From OLB4 sp002050165 (GTDB lineage Bacteria; Bacteroidota; Ignavibacteria; Tepidaquicellales; Tepidaquicellaceae), in the NCBI GenBank assembly GCA_030263475.1, contig SZPC01000001.1:205904-269903 (forward strand): a DNA stretch of 64,000 nt, given 5' to 3'. How positions within the stretch are numbered: position 1 is the first letter of the stretch; every line of letters starts with the position of its first letter. Positions 17,559-28,531 of this stretch are shown in pieces. Both the position numbers and the translations under genes were made by a program. Below the pieces are notes generated by a model. It ran no database searches. It was not told the DNA's origin and worked only from the letters and a program-made list of their open reading frames with translations.

Positions 17559-19001
17559 ATGAAAATATATCGAATATTTTTCTACATACTTTTTTTATCT
17601 CTTACCTTTAATAAATCTAAAGGTCAGATACAAATTAACACAATATCCTTAGTCAGTTCCGAAAATCTCAGTACAATGTTTTGTTTCAATAATTCAAAAC
17701 TGATGAAGGGTAATAGTATATCAGACAGGTATCTTGTTTATTATAATTCTGACACAATATTTTTAAACGTAAAGCAATCTGGAACCTGGACGAAAAAAGT
17801 TGTTTATACGGGTAGTAATTTATCGTCAGCAACGATTTCATACAATAACGATACAATTTGGGTTTGCTGGCAGGAACTAATAAATATCAGAGCCCGATTT
17901 AGTCCGGATCTGGGAGATTCCTGGAGCGACATAATTGAAATTGCGGGATTCAGTAGGGTTGGTTCACCTTCGATATTCGCAGCAGAAAATGGGAAGGTTC
18001 ATTTTGCCTGGCATAAACAGGGTTCTGGTGATACGGCAATTTATTACAGGTATTATTTCAATGGCAGTTTATCAGATACGATACGGTTGAGCAATGTAAT
18101 GAAACAGGGTCTTGCACCATCTTTAATTGCAATCGGCGACACAGTTTTATGCACATGGAAGGAAAATCCACTACCGTCACAGGTATGGTTCAGACGGTCT
18201 TTTGATGGTGGCAATATATGGGATCCGAGTTTTTCTCAGCCTACAAACTTAATATCGCTTACTAAAGACCCGAACCTCGCACACGCCTTTGATTCAACTT
18301 TAAACAAACATTATGTTTATCTCGCATACGATGGCAAGAATATGATATACCTGCAAAGAACTACAAACTTCGGCGATTCCTGGTCTCATCCGGATACCAT
18401 CAGCAATCTTCACAAACTATCTCAATTTGCTCATATTGATTGCAATGATAACGGGTTTGTCGGCCTGTCTTACGAACAACGTCCAATTGGCACTTCGCTG
18501 CTTGACGATTCAAAAAAGGATGTAGGGTTTACGTATTCAACGAATTGGGGTGAGCCAGAGAGTTTCAGCGTTGATACATTAGCTTATACTCATAATAGTT
18601 TGGGATCAGTTTATCCCGCAATCAATAAAATTGACGATAATAATTTTTTTCTGACCTGGTTGACGAGGGACACGCTCAATAATATTGCAAAAGTTCTGGA
18701 AAGGAGAATTCATATTACAGGCACATTGGGGATAAACACTCAAACTCAAAACGTTAGCCAAACAATCAATTTGTTTCCAAATCCGATTTCTACCCAAATG
18801 CAACTCCACATGGACAATCCGTTGAAAAATGCGACCGTGACGGTATATAACATTTTAGGTCAGCAAGTTATGGAGTATAAAAACATTAACGGGTCGTATG
18901 TAATGTTGAAAACCAACAATCTTACAAATGGAATCTATTTTGTCCGAATCTTGCAAAGCAGTGAAATTATCGCGGTCAGGAAAGTGGTAGTAAAATATTA
19001 G
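17559..19001 (+). CDS. Secreted beta-propeller protein with T9SS type A sorting domain
   Basis: 480 residues. The N-terminal signal peptide (about residues 1-22, ending near SKG) directs Sec export. The body has repeated RxSxDxGxxW elements such as RRSFDGGNIWDP and TTNFGDSW, typical of BNR/sialidase-like propellers. The C-terminal 80 residues (from TINLFPNPIS through VYNILGQQV to IYFVRILQSSE) form the type A sorting domain recognised by the type IX secretion system, which is cleaved as cargo passes the outer membrane. It is therefore secreted or surface-attached. Its ligand or substrate is unknown. Confidence 0.85.
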   Translation: MKIYRIFFYILFLSLTFNKSKGQIQINTISLVSSENLSTMFCFNNSKLMKGNSISDRYLVYYNSDTIFLNVKQSGTWTKKVVYTGSNLSSATISYNNDTIWVCWQELINIRARFSPDLGDSWSDIIEIAGFSRVGSPSIFAAENGKVHFAWHKQGSGDTAIYYRYYFNGSLSDTIRLSNVMKQGLAPSLIAIGDTVLCTWKENPLPSQVWFRRSFDGGNIWDPSFSQPTNLISLTKDPNLAHAFDSTLNKHYVYLAYDGKNMIYLQRTTNFGDSWSHPDTISNLHKLSQFAHIDCNDNGFVGLSYEQRPIGTSLLDDSKKDVGFTYSTNWGEPESFSVDTLAYTHNSLGSVYPAINKIDDNNFFLTWLTRDTLNNIAKVLERRIHITGTLGINTQTQNVSQTINLFPNPISTQMQLHMDNPLKNATVTVYNILGQQVMEYKNINGSYVMLKTNNLTNGIYFVRILQSSEIIAVRKVVVKY

Positions 19002-19184
19002 AAAAGCCAAGGAGTTTGACTTATTTAAATTGTATGTGCGCACTTAATTTATTGCTGCTATATGTTTCTCTTATTCAATAAAATGTTCTTTCCAATTCCC
19101 TGCCCCCCTGATTTATAGAGGTTTCAAAAATACACTTCATGAATGGGATTGAAATCCTACATTTAGAAAAAAATTCCAAATCTG

Positions 19185-20051
19185 TTGAAGCTGATTGAGA
19201 TATTAATAAATTCAAATCTCTACATTTCTTTTGCGGCAGTAATATTTACTTTAGCGGCGCAAATTCAACTTGGGATTAAACCGCAGTTGCATGTATATTT
19301 GGTAATAATTTTTTTTGCAACTCTCTTTGAATACAATTTGCACCGATTCATAACAACGATTAAAATTTTGAAACTGACCGATACCAAAGAGAGAAAATTG
19401 CGCTATGGAGGATTGACCGTATATTTTGCAATGTTAGCCTTTGCATTATGTGGATTTATCGTAATAGTTTTTTATGCAAAACCTGAAGTCTTAATTGTTT
19501 TAACTCCGTTTGCACTTATAACCCTTTTATACTCTGTTCCCGTATTCAAAACTCAAAAGTCATTTATGAGATTGAGGGAAATTCCGTTCCTGAAAATATT
19601 TTTAATTTCTTTTGTATGGTCAACTGCTACGACAATAATTCCGGTTATTCACAATGAAAGTTCTTTGTTTAATTTAAGCGTCATTGCGACTTTAACCGAG
19701 CGCTTCTTTTTTATTTTTGCAATTACTATCCCCTTCGATATAAGAGATATGGAATCTGATTTGCAAGCAGGTCTTAAAACTATTCCATTGAAACTTGATA
19801 AAAATAAATCAATCCTCATTTCATATATTGCACTATTAATGTTTTTCCTGATTTCATTTTTTCACTATCAGAGCGAACAACAATGGGAAATTCTTTTAGC
19901 GATAACAATATCGTTTATCGTAACCTTTTTTATCTTGTACTCAAAAAAGCTCAGAACCGTTCAATACTATCACACAGGTATACTTGATGGTACGATTATC
20001 CTTCAAGGATTTTTAGTGATCGTAATATTTTACATTTCGAAAAATTTTTAA
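19185..20051 (+). CDS. UbiA-like membrane prenyltransferase family protein
   Basis: 288 residues with seven to nine membrane helices. It starts with TTG at 19185 (KLIEILINSNLYISF); no ATG fits better. The second aspartate-rich element of UbiA enzymes is plausible in PFDIRDMESDLQAGLKTIP (about 183-201). The first, usually NxxxDxxxD, is weak here (FEYNLHRF near residue 47). UbiA enzymes move prenyl chains onto aromatic acceptors for quinones and lipids. Because the first metal-binding motif is degenerate, activity is uncertain and the protein may be a divergent homolog. It stands alone. Confidence 0.65.
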   Translation: MKLIEILINSNLYISFAAVIFTLAAQIQLGIKPQLHVYLVIIFFATLFEYNLHRFITTIKILKLTDTKERKLRYGGLTVYFAMLAFALCGFIVIVFYAKPEVLIVLTPFALITLLYSVPVFKTQKSFMRLREIPFLKIFLISFVWSTATTIIPVIHNESSLFNLSVIATLTERFFFIFAITIPFDIRDMESDLQAGLKTIPLKLDKNKSILISYIALLMFFLISFFHYQSEQQWEILLAITISFIVTFFILYSKKLRTVQYYHTGILDGTIILQGFLVIVIFYISKNF

Positions 20052-20483
20052 CAATAAAAGTACCTTCACAGATAAAATTTATTTTACGATTAAAATGACC
20101 AAAGATCAAAAGATTCAGCTCGTTCTTGTATATAAAATTTGTTGCAGTCACAAGAATAAACTGATTAACTTGTTATCAAATTTAAGATAACCAAATCGCC
20201 TTCTTTTATACGATTTACTCGCCTGTGTCAGCACTTTCAATCAGGTAAAAGTAAATTAAACACTGATAAACTGACTCTATTCTGATGCTTCATTGAACTT
20301 GAAATTTGGTAGCGTTATATCAATATTTCACAACTGACCTTTAATATTTTAAGATAAAAAATATTTACAATAATCATTTCTTGGTCTAATTGAAAATGAA
20401 TGTAAATTCATTCTGCAAATTTAAACGGGAAATATTTCAATGCTGTTTTAACTTTGCAGGAATAATATGAAAATCGAAAACAG
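20052..20483. other. Intergenic, no gene seen
   Basis: 432 bp of AT-rich DNA upstream of the Ca2+ ATPase gene. Only very short open stretches occur and none looks coding. Confidence 0.45.
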
Positions 20484-23372
20484 ATGGGATTAAAAAAGCA
20501 CTACATTGGATTATCGGATGATCAGGTTTTTGAAAGTCGGAATAATTACGGAGAAAATGTATTAACCCCTCCAGAAAGAGAACCGCTTTGGAAATTGTTT
20601 TTAGAAAAATTCAACGAACCGATTATCAGGATTCTCCTAATCGCTGCATTTCTCTCATTGTGTATTTCATTTGTTCACATGGAATTTGCTGAAACAATAG
20701 GAATATTTAGTGCCATAATATTGGCAACCGGAATTTCATTCTGGTTTGAAACCGATGCGAACAGGAAGTTCAATTTATTAAACCAAGTTGGTGATGATAC
20801 GCTTTACAAAGTTATACGGAACGGCAATATTCATGAAATACCGAAAAGAGAAATTGTCGTAGGTGATATAATCGATCTCGGTACCGGCGAAGAAATTCCT
20901 GCAGATGGGGTACTGCTTGAAGCGGTATCTCTCCAAATAGATGAATCCTGTTTAACAGGTGAACCAATAACAGATAAAACTATAAATCCCGATAACTTCA
21001 ATCCTGATGCAACTTATCCATCAAACTGGGCAATGAGAGGAACAAAAATAATGGATGGTCACGGAATTATGGAAGTTAAGCTCGTTGGAGATGCAACGGA
21101 GTTTGGTAAAGTTGCTGAAAAATCTACTGAAATCAGTGGCGAAGAAACACCGTTAAATAAACAATTGAAAAAATTAGCGAAGGTTATCGGAGTTGTTGGT
21201 TTTTCATTGGCTGTATTAACTTTTCTCGTTCTTTTCATAAAAGATATCATGGTTGGTAGTGCCATTTATTCAACAACCCAAATAATTTCCATAAGCATTT
21301 TAATATTTTCCTTCAGCATCACTTTCACAAAAATATGGTTACCGATCATATTTGATGCGTTTGAAATAGTGGGCATTGAACGGAAATTACCGGATTCGGT
21401 TGCTAATGGGAGTTGGTTAGTTTGGATAATTTACGGTGGTGTTACTTTCATCATTCTTGCTTCTATTTGCTTTTTATCTGGTTTAAATCTATTCGATTCT
21501 AAATCGTGGATTAGTCTGGATCATGCAGGAACAATTTTAAATTACTTTATGGTGGCAGTAACACTGATTGTAGTCTCAGTTCCGGAGGGATTACCAATGA
21601 GCGTAACACTGAGCCTTGCATTAAGTATGAGAAGAATGCTTCAGAGCAATAACCTCGTCAGGAAAATGCATGCGTGTGAAACAATGGGTGCGACAACAGT
21701 TATTTGTACTGACAAGACCGGAACGTTAACACGTAACCAAATGCAAGTATCCTCTGCCGATTTTTTCTGTTTAAAAGGAAATGAATTAAAGAATGACGAG
21801 TGCGGAAACTTGATTAAAGAAAGCATATCAGTCAATTCAACTGCACACCTTGATTTTTCCGATCAGAACAATATTAAAAGTTTAGGTAATCCTACCGAAG
21901 CTGCGCTTTTACTTTGGTTACATGAACATGGCATAAATTATCTCCCTATCAGGGAAAACACTCAAATCATTTCGCAGTTAACTTTTTCAACTGAGCGGAA
22001 ATTTATGGCTTCGCTCATTTTAAGCCAGACTTCAAGTAAAAAATTATTGTTGGTGAAAGGTGCTCCGGAAATTGTCCTTTCAAAATGTTCGAAAGTTTTA
22101 ACAAGCTACGGAGTAAAACCTTTAAATGAACTATCTGATCGAATTGATAATTTATTATTTCAATATCAGGATCAGGCAATGCGCACTTTGGGTTTTGCCT
22201 ACGAATATGTAAATGACAATAACTTCAGAATAGAAAACGGTAGCTTAGTTAATTCAAATCTCATCTTTCTCGGAATAACCGCTATTTCAGATCCGGTGAG
22301 AGATGATGTGCCTGATGCGGTAGCAAAGTGCTTAAAAGCAGGGATTGATATAAAAATTGTCACCGGGGACACACCTGGAACTGCGAGGGAAATTGCGCGT
22401 CAAATTGGAATTTGGGAAGAGGAGGACAACCATGAAAATATTATAACCGGTACAAAGTTTGAAGAACTTCCTGATGAACTTGCTTTGGAGCGAGTAAAAA
22501 AGTTAAAAGTTATGTGCAGAGCCAGGCCAACTGATAAACAACGGCTTGTTCAACTATTACAAAGAAATGGTGAGATCGTTGCTGTTACAGGTGATGGCAC
22601 CAACGATGCTCCGGCGCTTAACTACGCACATATTGGATTGTCAATGGGTTCCGGTACCTCAGTGGCTAAAGAGGCAAGCGATATAACTTTACTTGATGAT
22701 TCATTTAGCAGCATAACATCCGCGGTTATGTGGGGCAGGTCTTTGTATCAGAATATTCAACGATTCATTATTTTCCAGTTAACGATAAATGTTACAGCAC
22801 TGATTGTAGTATTCTTAGGTTCTATAATTGGACATGAAATGCCGTTAACTGTTACACAAATGTTATGGGTTAATCTCATCATAGATACATTTGCTGCTGG
22901 TGCGCTTGCTTCACTACCTCCAAACCTGCGCGTTCTTGAAGATAAACCGAGGCGGAATGATGATTTCATTATTACTCCTCAGATGAGATTTAACATCCTC
23001 TTCGTTAGTATTTCTTTTGTGTTAATTTTGCTCGGATTGCTATTCTATTTCAATGAAGATGGACAAATCAGCCGCTATAATTTATCACAATTCTTTACAA
23101 TCTTTGTCATGCTCCAGTTCTGGAACCTTTTCAATGCTAAAGCATTTGCTTCCGGTAATTCTGCTTTTGACGAATTGAATAAAAGTACCGGATTTGTAAT
23201 TGTACTACTTATTATTCTTACCGGACAATTATTAATTGTAGAATTTGGAGGTGATGTCTTCAGAACGATACCGATAAAATTGATTGATTGGGTGATTATT
23301 ATATTTTCAACATCAACTGTCGTATGGATAGGTGAAATTGTGAGGATTGTAAATCGTAAAATGAAAGCATAA
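20484..23372 (+). CDS. Ca2+-transporting P-type ATPase (type II)
   Basis: 962 residues. In order there are: the cation-ATPase N-terminal domain, the first membrane pair (about 50-90), the actuator domain with LTGEP (dephosphorylation loop, usual form TGES), the PEGLP ion-binding motif in M4, the phosphorylation site DKTGTLT with Asp410, KGAPE for nucleotide binding, TGDxxxTA (TGDTPGTA) and the hinge TGDGTNDAPAL. The cation-ATPase C-terminal membrane helices follow. This is the layout of calcium pumps of the PMCA/SERCA group, which export Ca2+ at the cost of ATP. It stands alone. The exact ion (Ca2+, or Mn2+ as well) is inferred from family only. Confidence 0.93.
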   Translation: MGLKKHYIGLSDDQVFESRNNYGENVLTPPEREPLWKLFLEKFNEPIIRILLIAAFLSLCISFVHMEFAETIGIFSAIILATGISFWFETDANRKFNLLNQVGDDTLYKVIRNGNIHEIPKREIVVGDIIDLGTGEEIPADGVLLEAVSLQIDESCLTGEPITDKTINPDNFNPDATYPSNWAMRGTKIMDGHGIMEVKLVGDATEFGKVAEKSTEISGEETPLNKQLKKLAKVIGVVGFSLAVLTFLVLFIKDIMVGSAIYSTTQIISISILIFSFSITFTKIWLPIIFDAFEIVGIERKLPDSVANGSWLVWIIYGGVTFIILASICFLSGLNLFDSKSWISLDHAGTILNYFMVAVTLIVVSVPEGLPMSVTLSLALSMRRMLQSNNLVRKMHACETMGATTVICTDKTGTLTRNQMQVSSADFFCLKGNELKNDECGNLIKESISVNSTAHLDFSDQNNIKSLGNPTEAALLLWLHEHGINYLPIRENTQIISQLTFSTERKFMASLILSQTSSKKLLLVKGAPEIVLSKCSKVLTSYGVKPLNELSDRIDNLLFQYQDQAMRTLGFAYEYVNDNNFRIENGSLVNSNLIFLGITAISDPVRDDVPDAVAKCLKAGIDIKIVTGDTPGTAREIARQIGIWEEEDNHENIITGTKFEELPDELALERVKKLKVMCRARPTDKQRLVQLLQRNGEIVAVTGDGTNDAPALNYAHIGLSMGSGTSVAKEASDITLLDDSFSSITSAVMWGRSLYQNIQRFIIFQLTINVTALIVVFLGSIIGHEMPLTVTQMLWVNLIIDTFAAGALASLPPNLRVLEDKPRRNDDFIITPQMRFNILFVSISFVLILLGLLFYFNEDGQISRYNLSQFFTIFVMLQFWNLFNAKAFASGNSAFDELNKSTGFVIVLLIILTGQLLIVEFGGDVFRTIPIKLIDWVIIIFSTSTVVWIGEIVRIVNRKMKA

Positions 23373-23481
23373 ATATTACCGTTATAATGAAGATACCATT
23401 TTCTAAGATCTAAACGATTTATCAATAAAGAATTTTGATATTCCAGAATAAAATTAAATAAAAAACTGAGATTCCGCTAAA

Positions 23482-24009
23482 TTGAAGAAATTCGAAATAA
23501 AAAAAGTTACACTTGAAGATATTGATCAATTGCTCAAGATCAGCAGAGAAACTTTTCTCGAAACATTTGCGTCGTTTAACTCAAAGGAGAACATGGCAAA
23601 ATATATTAACCGGCAAATGTCTTATGAAAAAATATCATCCGAACTTGTTAATCCCGATTCTAAATTTTATTTCGCATTATTTCGTGATACGATTATCGGT
23701 TACTTAAAATTGAATTTTGGTAAGTCACAAACAGAAGTTAAAAAAATGAATTCTGTTGAGATTGAACGAATTTACGTTTTGAAAAAATATCACGGTGAAA
23801 ATGTTGGTCAATTACTTTTAAAAAAGGCAATTGAAGCAGGACTGAGCATAAATGCCGACTTTATCTGGTTAGGTGTTTGGGAAAAAAATATACAGGCGAT
23901 AAAGTTCTATGAGAAAAACGGCTTTGTCCGGTTTGAACAACATATTTTTAAATTGGGAGATGATAATCAAACTGATATTATGATGAAAATGGAAATCGGC
24001 AAAAAATAA
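23482..24009 (+). CDS. GNAT family N-acetyltransferase
   Basis: 175 residues, starting with TTG at 23482 (KKFEIKKVTLEDIDQLL). The GNAT core is clear: the strand IERIYVLKKYHGENVGQLLL carries the acetyl-CoA loop (the R/Q-x-x-G-x-G/A position is HGENVG), then WLGVWEKNIQAIKFYEKNGF, the typical last helix and strand. The sequence is reminiscent of PaiA/spermidine acetyltransferases, but the acceptor is not determinable. It is a single gene 110 bp after the Ca2+ pump. Confidence 0.88.
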   Translation: MKKFEIKKVTLEDIDQLLKISRETFLETFASFNSKENMAKYINRQMSYEKISSELVNPDSKFYFALFRDTIIGYLKLNFGKSQTEVKKMNSVEIERIYVLKKYHGENVGQLLLKKAIEAGLSINADFIWLGVWEKNIQAIKFYEKNGFVRFEQHIFKLGDDNQTDIMMKMEIGKK

Positions 24010-24262
24010 AACTATCTTTAAAACACGTCTAACATTCCCTCCGGAATTTCAGAATCATTTCAAGATTGTTTATTTTTGGTATATTATGTGGATTATCAGA
24101 CTATATTTATAATCAAAGCCTAATTTTATTCTTAAATTTTCCTGCCAACATTAAGAATTAGAATCAACCTAAAGAATCAAAAGTAGTAATACAAAGACTA
24201 CGGTGAATGTAAAAATTAATTTTATTACATTAATTGGTTACTGACCGCACTACCAGACTTCG

Positions 24263-26083
24263 ATGCAAAAAGAGAAGATAACAGGTTCCGTCAAAGAAGC
24301 CATACGAGCTATGGGAATTGTTTTTGGCGACATCGGAACAAGTCCTATTTATACGATGACAATTATCTTTTTGCTCATCCCACCCAACGAAGGTAACATC
24401 ATGGGAATTCTTTCGCTTATTTTCTGGACATTAATTACAGTTGTAACTGTGCAATATGCATGGCTTGGGATGTCGTTAAGCATTAAAGGCGAAGGTGGAA
24501 TTATCGTATTGAAAGAATCCTTAGTAAATACTTTGCGTAACGGAAAGAAAATCGGAATTGTATCGGCGCTCGGATATATAGGGATTTCATTGTTAATAGG
24601 TGATGGTATAATTACACCCGCCATAAGCATTCTTTCAGCGGTGGAAGGGATGGAGTTAATCCCTTATTTTTCGGAAACTGAAAATTACGTGATTTTAATT
24701 ATTACCTGCGCAATAACGATTGCACTGTTTGCTTTTCAGTCGAGCGGGGTAAATATTATTTCACGATCGTTCGGTCCAATAATGCTCCTTTGGTTCGTTT
24801 GTCTGTTCATATTAGGATTTTATTATCTCGTTAAGTATCCTTACATTCTAAAAGCAATAAATCCGTATTATGCCGTAAGCATGCTCCTCGAATACAAAAT
24901 TCTATCATTCTTAATTCTCAGCGATGTGATTTTATGCGCAACCGGTGGTGAAGCGCTGTACGCGGATATGGGGCATCTTGGGGGTAAAGCAATTAAGCAC
25001 GCCTGGGTGTTTATATTTTGCGCCTTAACCGTAAATTATTTCGGACAGGGCGCTTTCCTATTGCACTCCGGACAGGGTAAACAAATTTTATTCTCATCGG
25101 TGAGTTTCTTAGCACCCACTTTATACATCCCTTTCCTTATCCTTGCGCTACTTGCGACTGTAATTGCATCTCAAGCAATGATAAGCGCGGTGATGGCTAT
25201 GGTTTTCCAGGGGATAAACCTGAGAATTTTTCCTTTGATGAAAATTAAATATACCTCGACAAAATTGAGGTCGCAAATATATATAGGATCGGTTAATTGG
25301 ATTCTGTTGATAGCTGTTTTGGCAATGATATTGATTTTCAGATCGTCGCATAATCTATCTGCTGCATATGGTTTTGCAGTAACCGCAACAATGACAATCA
25401 GTGCTATTTTCATGGTGTGGATATTCAGAAACAAGAAGTCAAATTTTAAATTAATGCTTGCCTTGTTTGTTATGGTATTTGATTTATTCTACCTCGTTGC
25501 AGTATTTACTAAAATTCCGTCGGGCGGATATTGGGCATTGATTATTGCGTTAATGATAACCCTTTTAATTAGAATCTGGCAAAGCGGGTCGGAAATTTTA
25601 CGAAAAAGATTCAGGTCATTGGATATTGACACATTCATTACAAGTTTCGACCAGATTTATTCTACTCAACCAATTTTAAAGGGTGAAGCAGTATTTCTTG
25701 CAAGAGTTTTGGAAATGTTACCACCATATGTTGTACACTGTACTTTACGAAGCGGCATTATCTATGAGAAAAATATTCTCTTCTCCGTGATAACATCCGA
25801 TAAACCTTATGGTATAAACTTTTCTGAAATGAAAGAGTTCACAAATGGACTTTACGGATTAACTGCAACTGTCGGATATATGCATGTCCCCGATTTACCA
25901 AAGCTATTCAAATCTCAGGGGATTTCGGAAAAGGTAATCTTTTATGGTGTTGATGACATTATTACCAAAAGTTGGACTTATAAAATCTATGCTTTCATTA
26001 AAAAGATTACACCTTCATTTGCAAATTTTTATAAATTCCCCTACAATAAATTGCATGGTGTTGTAACCCGACATGAATTATAA
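24263..26083 (+). CDS. kup: KUP/HAK family potassium uptake transporter
   Basis: 606 residues with about twelve membrane helices in the first 440 and a soluble C-terminal domain. The family start MGIVFGDIGTSPIYT is at residues 17-31, the GEGGIIVLKE loop near 77-86, and YIGISLLIGDGIITPAISI near 105-123, all characteristic of K+:H+ symporters of the KUP family. It supplies potassium uptake at low external concentration. No ATP-driven or TrkH system is in this window. It is a single gene with gaps on both sides. Confidence 0.96.
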   Translation: MQKEKITGSVKEAIRAMGIVFGDIGTSPIYTMTIIFLLIPPNEGNIMGILSLIFWTLITVVTVQYAWLGMSLSIKGEGGIIVLKESLVNTLRNGKKIGIVSALGYIGISLLIGDGIITPAISILSAVEGMELIPYFSETENYVILIITCAITIALFAFQSSGVNIISRSFGPIMLLWFVCLFILGFYYLVKYPYILKAINPYYAVSMLLEYKILSFLILSDVILCATGGEALYADMGHLGGKAIKHAWVFIFCALTVNYFGQGAFLLHSGQGKQILFSSVSFLAPTLYIPFLILALLATVIASQAMISAVMAMVFQGINLRIFPLMKIKYTSTKLRSQIYIGSVNWILLIAVLAMILIFRSSHNLSAAYGFAVTATMTISAIFMVWIFRNKKSNFKLMLALFVMVFDLFYLVAVFTKIPSGGYWALIIALMITLLIRIWQSGSEILRKRFRSLDIDTFITSFDQIYSTQPILKGEAVFLARVLEMLPPYVVHCTLRSGIIYEKNILFSVITSDKPYGINFSEMKEFTNGLYGLTATVGYMHVPDLPKLFKSQGISEKVIFYGVDDIITKSWTYKIYAFIKKITPSFANFYKFPYNKLHGVVTRHEL

Positions 26084-26694
26084 AATCCTTTCATTTCGTT
26101 GAACATTATCCCTTAAGAATCAGAATTGATCAGTATCAATTTAAGTGAATTGTATCATCTGATTCAATTAAGTAGTTTTGTTCATAGTGCTACACGTCAG
26201 TGGTAGCGCTGCCCTATGCCACTACCCTGACTCTGAAAAGATTATGGACAATTCAATCAGTGTTAAATTTGTAAGAGTTCCTGTCAATTATCATCTTTCT
26301 CAATTTAATTAGTGTGTGTGACTAAAGTATCAGTTGATAAGTTTTACTTTCTTTAATAAAAATGAATTAATTACCAATGGTCAAAACTTAAAGACATCCT
26401 CATTTGTATTGTCGTAACCTTTTAAATAAGCGAGGATATTCAACTCCATCAAATCCATAACCTCAATGCACCATAAAATAAAACGACAAACTTTAATATT
26501 CAATAAATGCACTCTTTTAGAAATTATTACGAATTTATAAGTTATCTGGTGATTTCTACAAGAGCATAGCTGAGTAAACAAGGTAATATGGGTTTAATTA
26601 TTTCCAATTTTTATTCTTCACGAACAAAGAAATTAATACATACTATTCGACATCAGATAAAATTCTAAAATCAACCTTTAATCATAAAAGTATT
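26084..26694. other. Intergenic, no gene seen
   Basis: 611 bp, the longest empty stretch of the AT-rich part. Open frames here are short and rich in stops nearby; a partial inverted repeat near 26190-26230 (GTGG...CCAC) is too imperfect to call. Confidence 0.45.
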
Positions 26695-27471
26695 ATGGAC
26701 AAAGATAATTTCGCAAAAGCACAGGGACACTGGATTCTTGCTCAGATGGGCAAAAGAGTTTTACGACCCGGAGGTAGAGAATTGACTCAAAAGTTAATTT
26801 CATCATTAGATGTAACTTCTAATGATAACATCGTTGAATTCGCTCCCGGCCTGGGATATACCGCATCATTAGTTCTAAACAAAAAACCAAAATCATACGT
26901 CGGAGTTGATGCTGATTCAGATGTAGTGAGTTTACTGAACCGTAAATTTCAAGGTGAGAATATAAAGTTTCAATTAGGAAATGCTACTCAAACCGGTTTA
27001 GATGATAATTCTAAAGATAAAGTTTACGGTGAAGCAATGCTAACTATGCACGTCGATCACAGGAAATCCGAAATCATCCGCGAGGCCCATCGCATTTTAA
27101 GGAAAGGTGGGTTATATGCTATTCACGAATTAGGGTTAATGCCGGAAGATCTTGATGATGACATAAAATCAAAAGTTCAGCGTGACCTTGCAATGTCAAT
27201 TCGGGTAAATGCACGACCGCTTACTCAAACTGAGTGGACTTCATTGCTTGAAAATGAAGGTTTCAAAGTTAATAAAGTTGAAACTAATAAAATGCATTTG
27301 CTCAAGCCTAAACGAATGATAGAAGATGAAGGTTTCTTTAGATTTCTAAAAATCAGATTCAACATTCTTACACATCCTCAGGCAAGAAAGCGAATTGTCG
27401 AAATGAAAGAGGTCTTTCAAAAACATCAGTCTAAAATGAACGCAATCGTTATTGTTGCTGAAAAGATTTGA
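26695..27471 (+). CDS. Class I SAM-dependent methyltransferase
   Basis: 258 residues. Motif I of the Rossmann fold is IVEFAPGLGYTASLVL (about 46-61), the acidic residue after strand 2 is in YVGVDADSD, and the later RILRKGGLYAIHELG gives motif III. The N-terminal AKAQGHWILAQMGKRVLRPGG precedes the fold and the C-terminal third is helical. The substrate is unknown; a small-molecule target is as likely as a nucleic acid. It is a single gene with large gaps on either side. Confidence 0.85.
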   Translation: MDKDNFAKAQGHWILAQMGKRVLRPGGRELTQKLISSLDVTSNDNIVEFAPGLGYTASLVLNKKPKSYVGVDADSDVVSLLNRKFQGENIKFQLGNATQTGLDDNSKDKVYGEAMLTMHVDHRKSEIIREAHRILRKGGLYAIHELGLMPEDLDDDIKSKVQRDLAMSIRVNARPLTQTEWTSLLENEGFKVNKVETNKMHLLKPKRMIEDEGFFRFLKIRFNILTHPQARKRIVEMKEVFQKHQSKMNAIVIVAEKI

Positions 27472-27777
27472 GTTAAAAATATAAACTTTTCATACCAGTA
27501 TTTATCAACGGATCTGAATTCTCTAAGCGGTCTTAAATACAAGTCCGGATATAAATAATTTTATTGTCTGCTAATTATGTTGCCATATCTAACAATTAGT
27601 ATTAGTAAATGGAATTTAGTTGTGTTTATACAAAAACGAGATCATTTACCCTCACGTATTAATATCTGCACCGACTATATTGTTTGAATTAATGAATTTC
27701 CGGATGAATAAAATGTAACTATATTTCACACTATTTTGATAAACGGGAAAATAATTATTCTGAAAAATCGAAGTTAA
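27472..27777. other. Intergenic, no gene seen
   Basis: 306 bp of AT-rich DNA upstream of rlmB. No hairpin, repeat or coding frame recognised. Confidence 0.45.
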
Positions 27778-28530
27778 GTGATTATAATCGGAAAAAACCC
27801 TATTCTTGAAATTCTAAGGACTAATGCCGGTGAGGTAAATAAGGTTATCCTTCTCAAGACCTTGAAACCTGATGAGAAATTGAAGGAGATAAAATCATTT
27901 TGTGAGAGGGAAAATATTCCTTTAATGTTTTTAAACAGGTTTCAGTTTGAAAAATATTTTAACCGTAAAAATAAGCAAGAAGGAATTTCTCAGGGGTGTG
28001 TGGCTTTTACAGAAGATTATAAGTATGCTGACCTGAGCGAAGTTATCTCATCATTAGATTTAAAAACCAATCCGGTACTTGTAATTTTGGATGAAATTAC
28101 TGACCCACAAAACATGGGAGCTATTATAAGGTCTGCATCGTGTCTTGGTGCAGTTGCAGTAGTGATACCCAAACATCGTTCTGCAGAAATTAATCACACT
28201 GTAATTAAATCTTCATCCGGTGCCGTGAATCATATCCCGGTTACCAGAGAAACTAATCTTGTAAATGCGATTAAATATCTTAAACAAAGCGGATTCTGGA
28301 TTGCCGGTACAGACTCATGTGGAGATTCTAATGTTTGTTCAAAAGATTTGAAAATTCCATTAGGTATTGTGATAGGTAGTGAAGGTAAGGGTATCAGAAA
28401 AATTGTACGCGATAATTGTGATTTCATTGTTAAGATTCCTATGTCAGGCACACTTGATTCACTTAACGCATCCGTTTCAGCGGGAATTATTTTATATGAA
28501 ATATTAAGACAAAAAACTAAAATCAATTAA
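27778..28530 (+). CDS. rlmB: 23S rRNA 2'-O-methyltransferase, TrmH/RlmB family
   Basis: 250 residues, starting with GTG at 27778 (IIIGKNPILEIL). An N-terminal substrate-binding domain (about 1-80) is followed by the SPOUT knot: DPQNMGAIIRSA (about 110-121), IGSEGKGIRK (about 199-208) and SLNASVSAGIILYE (about 228-241). These three motifs define the TrmH group; the N-terminal domain and length fit RlmB, which methylates G2251 of 23S rRNA. It is followed after 1 bp by the DUF3298 gene, so the two are probably co-transcribed. Confidence 0.9.
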   Translation: MIIIGKNPILEILRTNAGEVNKVILLKTLKPDEKLKEIKSFCERENIPLMFLNRFQFEKYFNRKNKQEGISQGCVAFTEDYKYADLSEVISSLDLKTNPVLVILDEITDPQNMGAIIRSASCLGAVAVVIPKHRSAEINHTVIKSSSGAVNHIPVTRETNLVNAIKYLKQSGFWIAGTDSCGDSNVCSKDLKIPLGIVIGSEGKGIRKIVRDNCDFIVKIPMSGTLDSLNASVSAGIILYEILRQKTKIN

Positions 28531-28531
28531 A

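Noticed and set aside
26381..26581. Reverse 66-codon frame in the gap after kup
   Set aside because: Cys/Ile-rich composition without recognisable pattern, no neighbouring gene and no hairpin; most likely non-coding.
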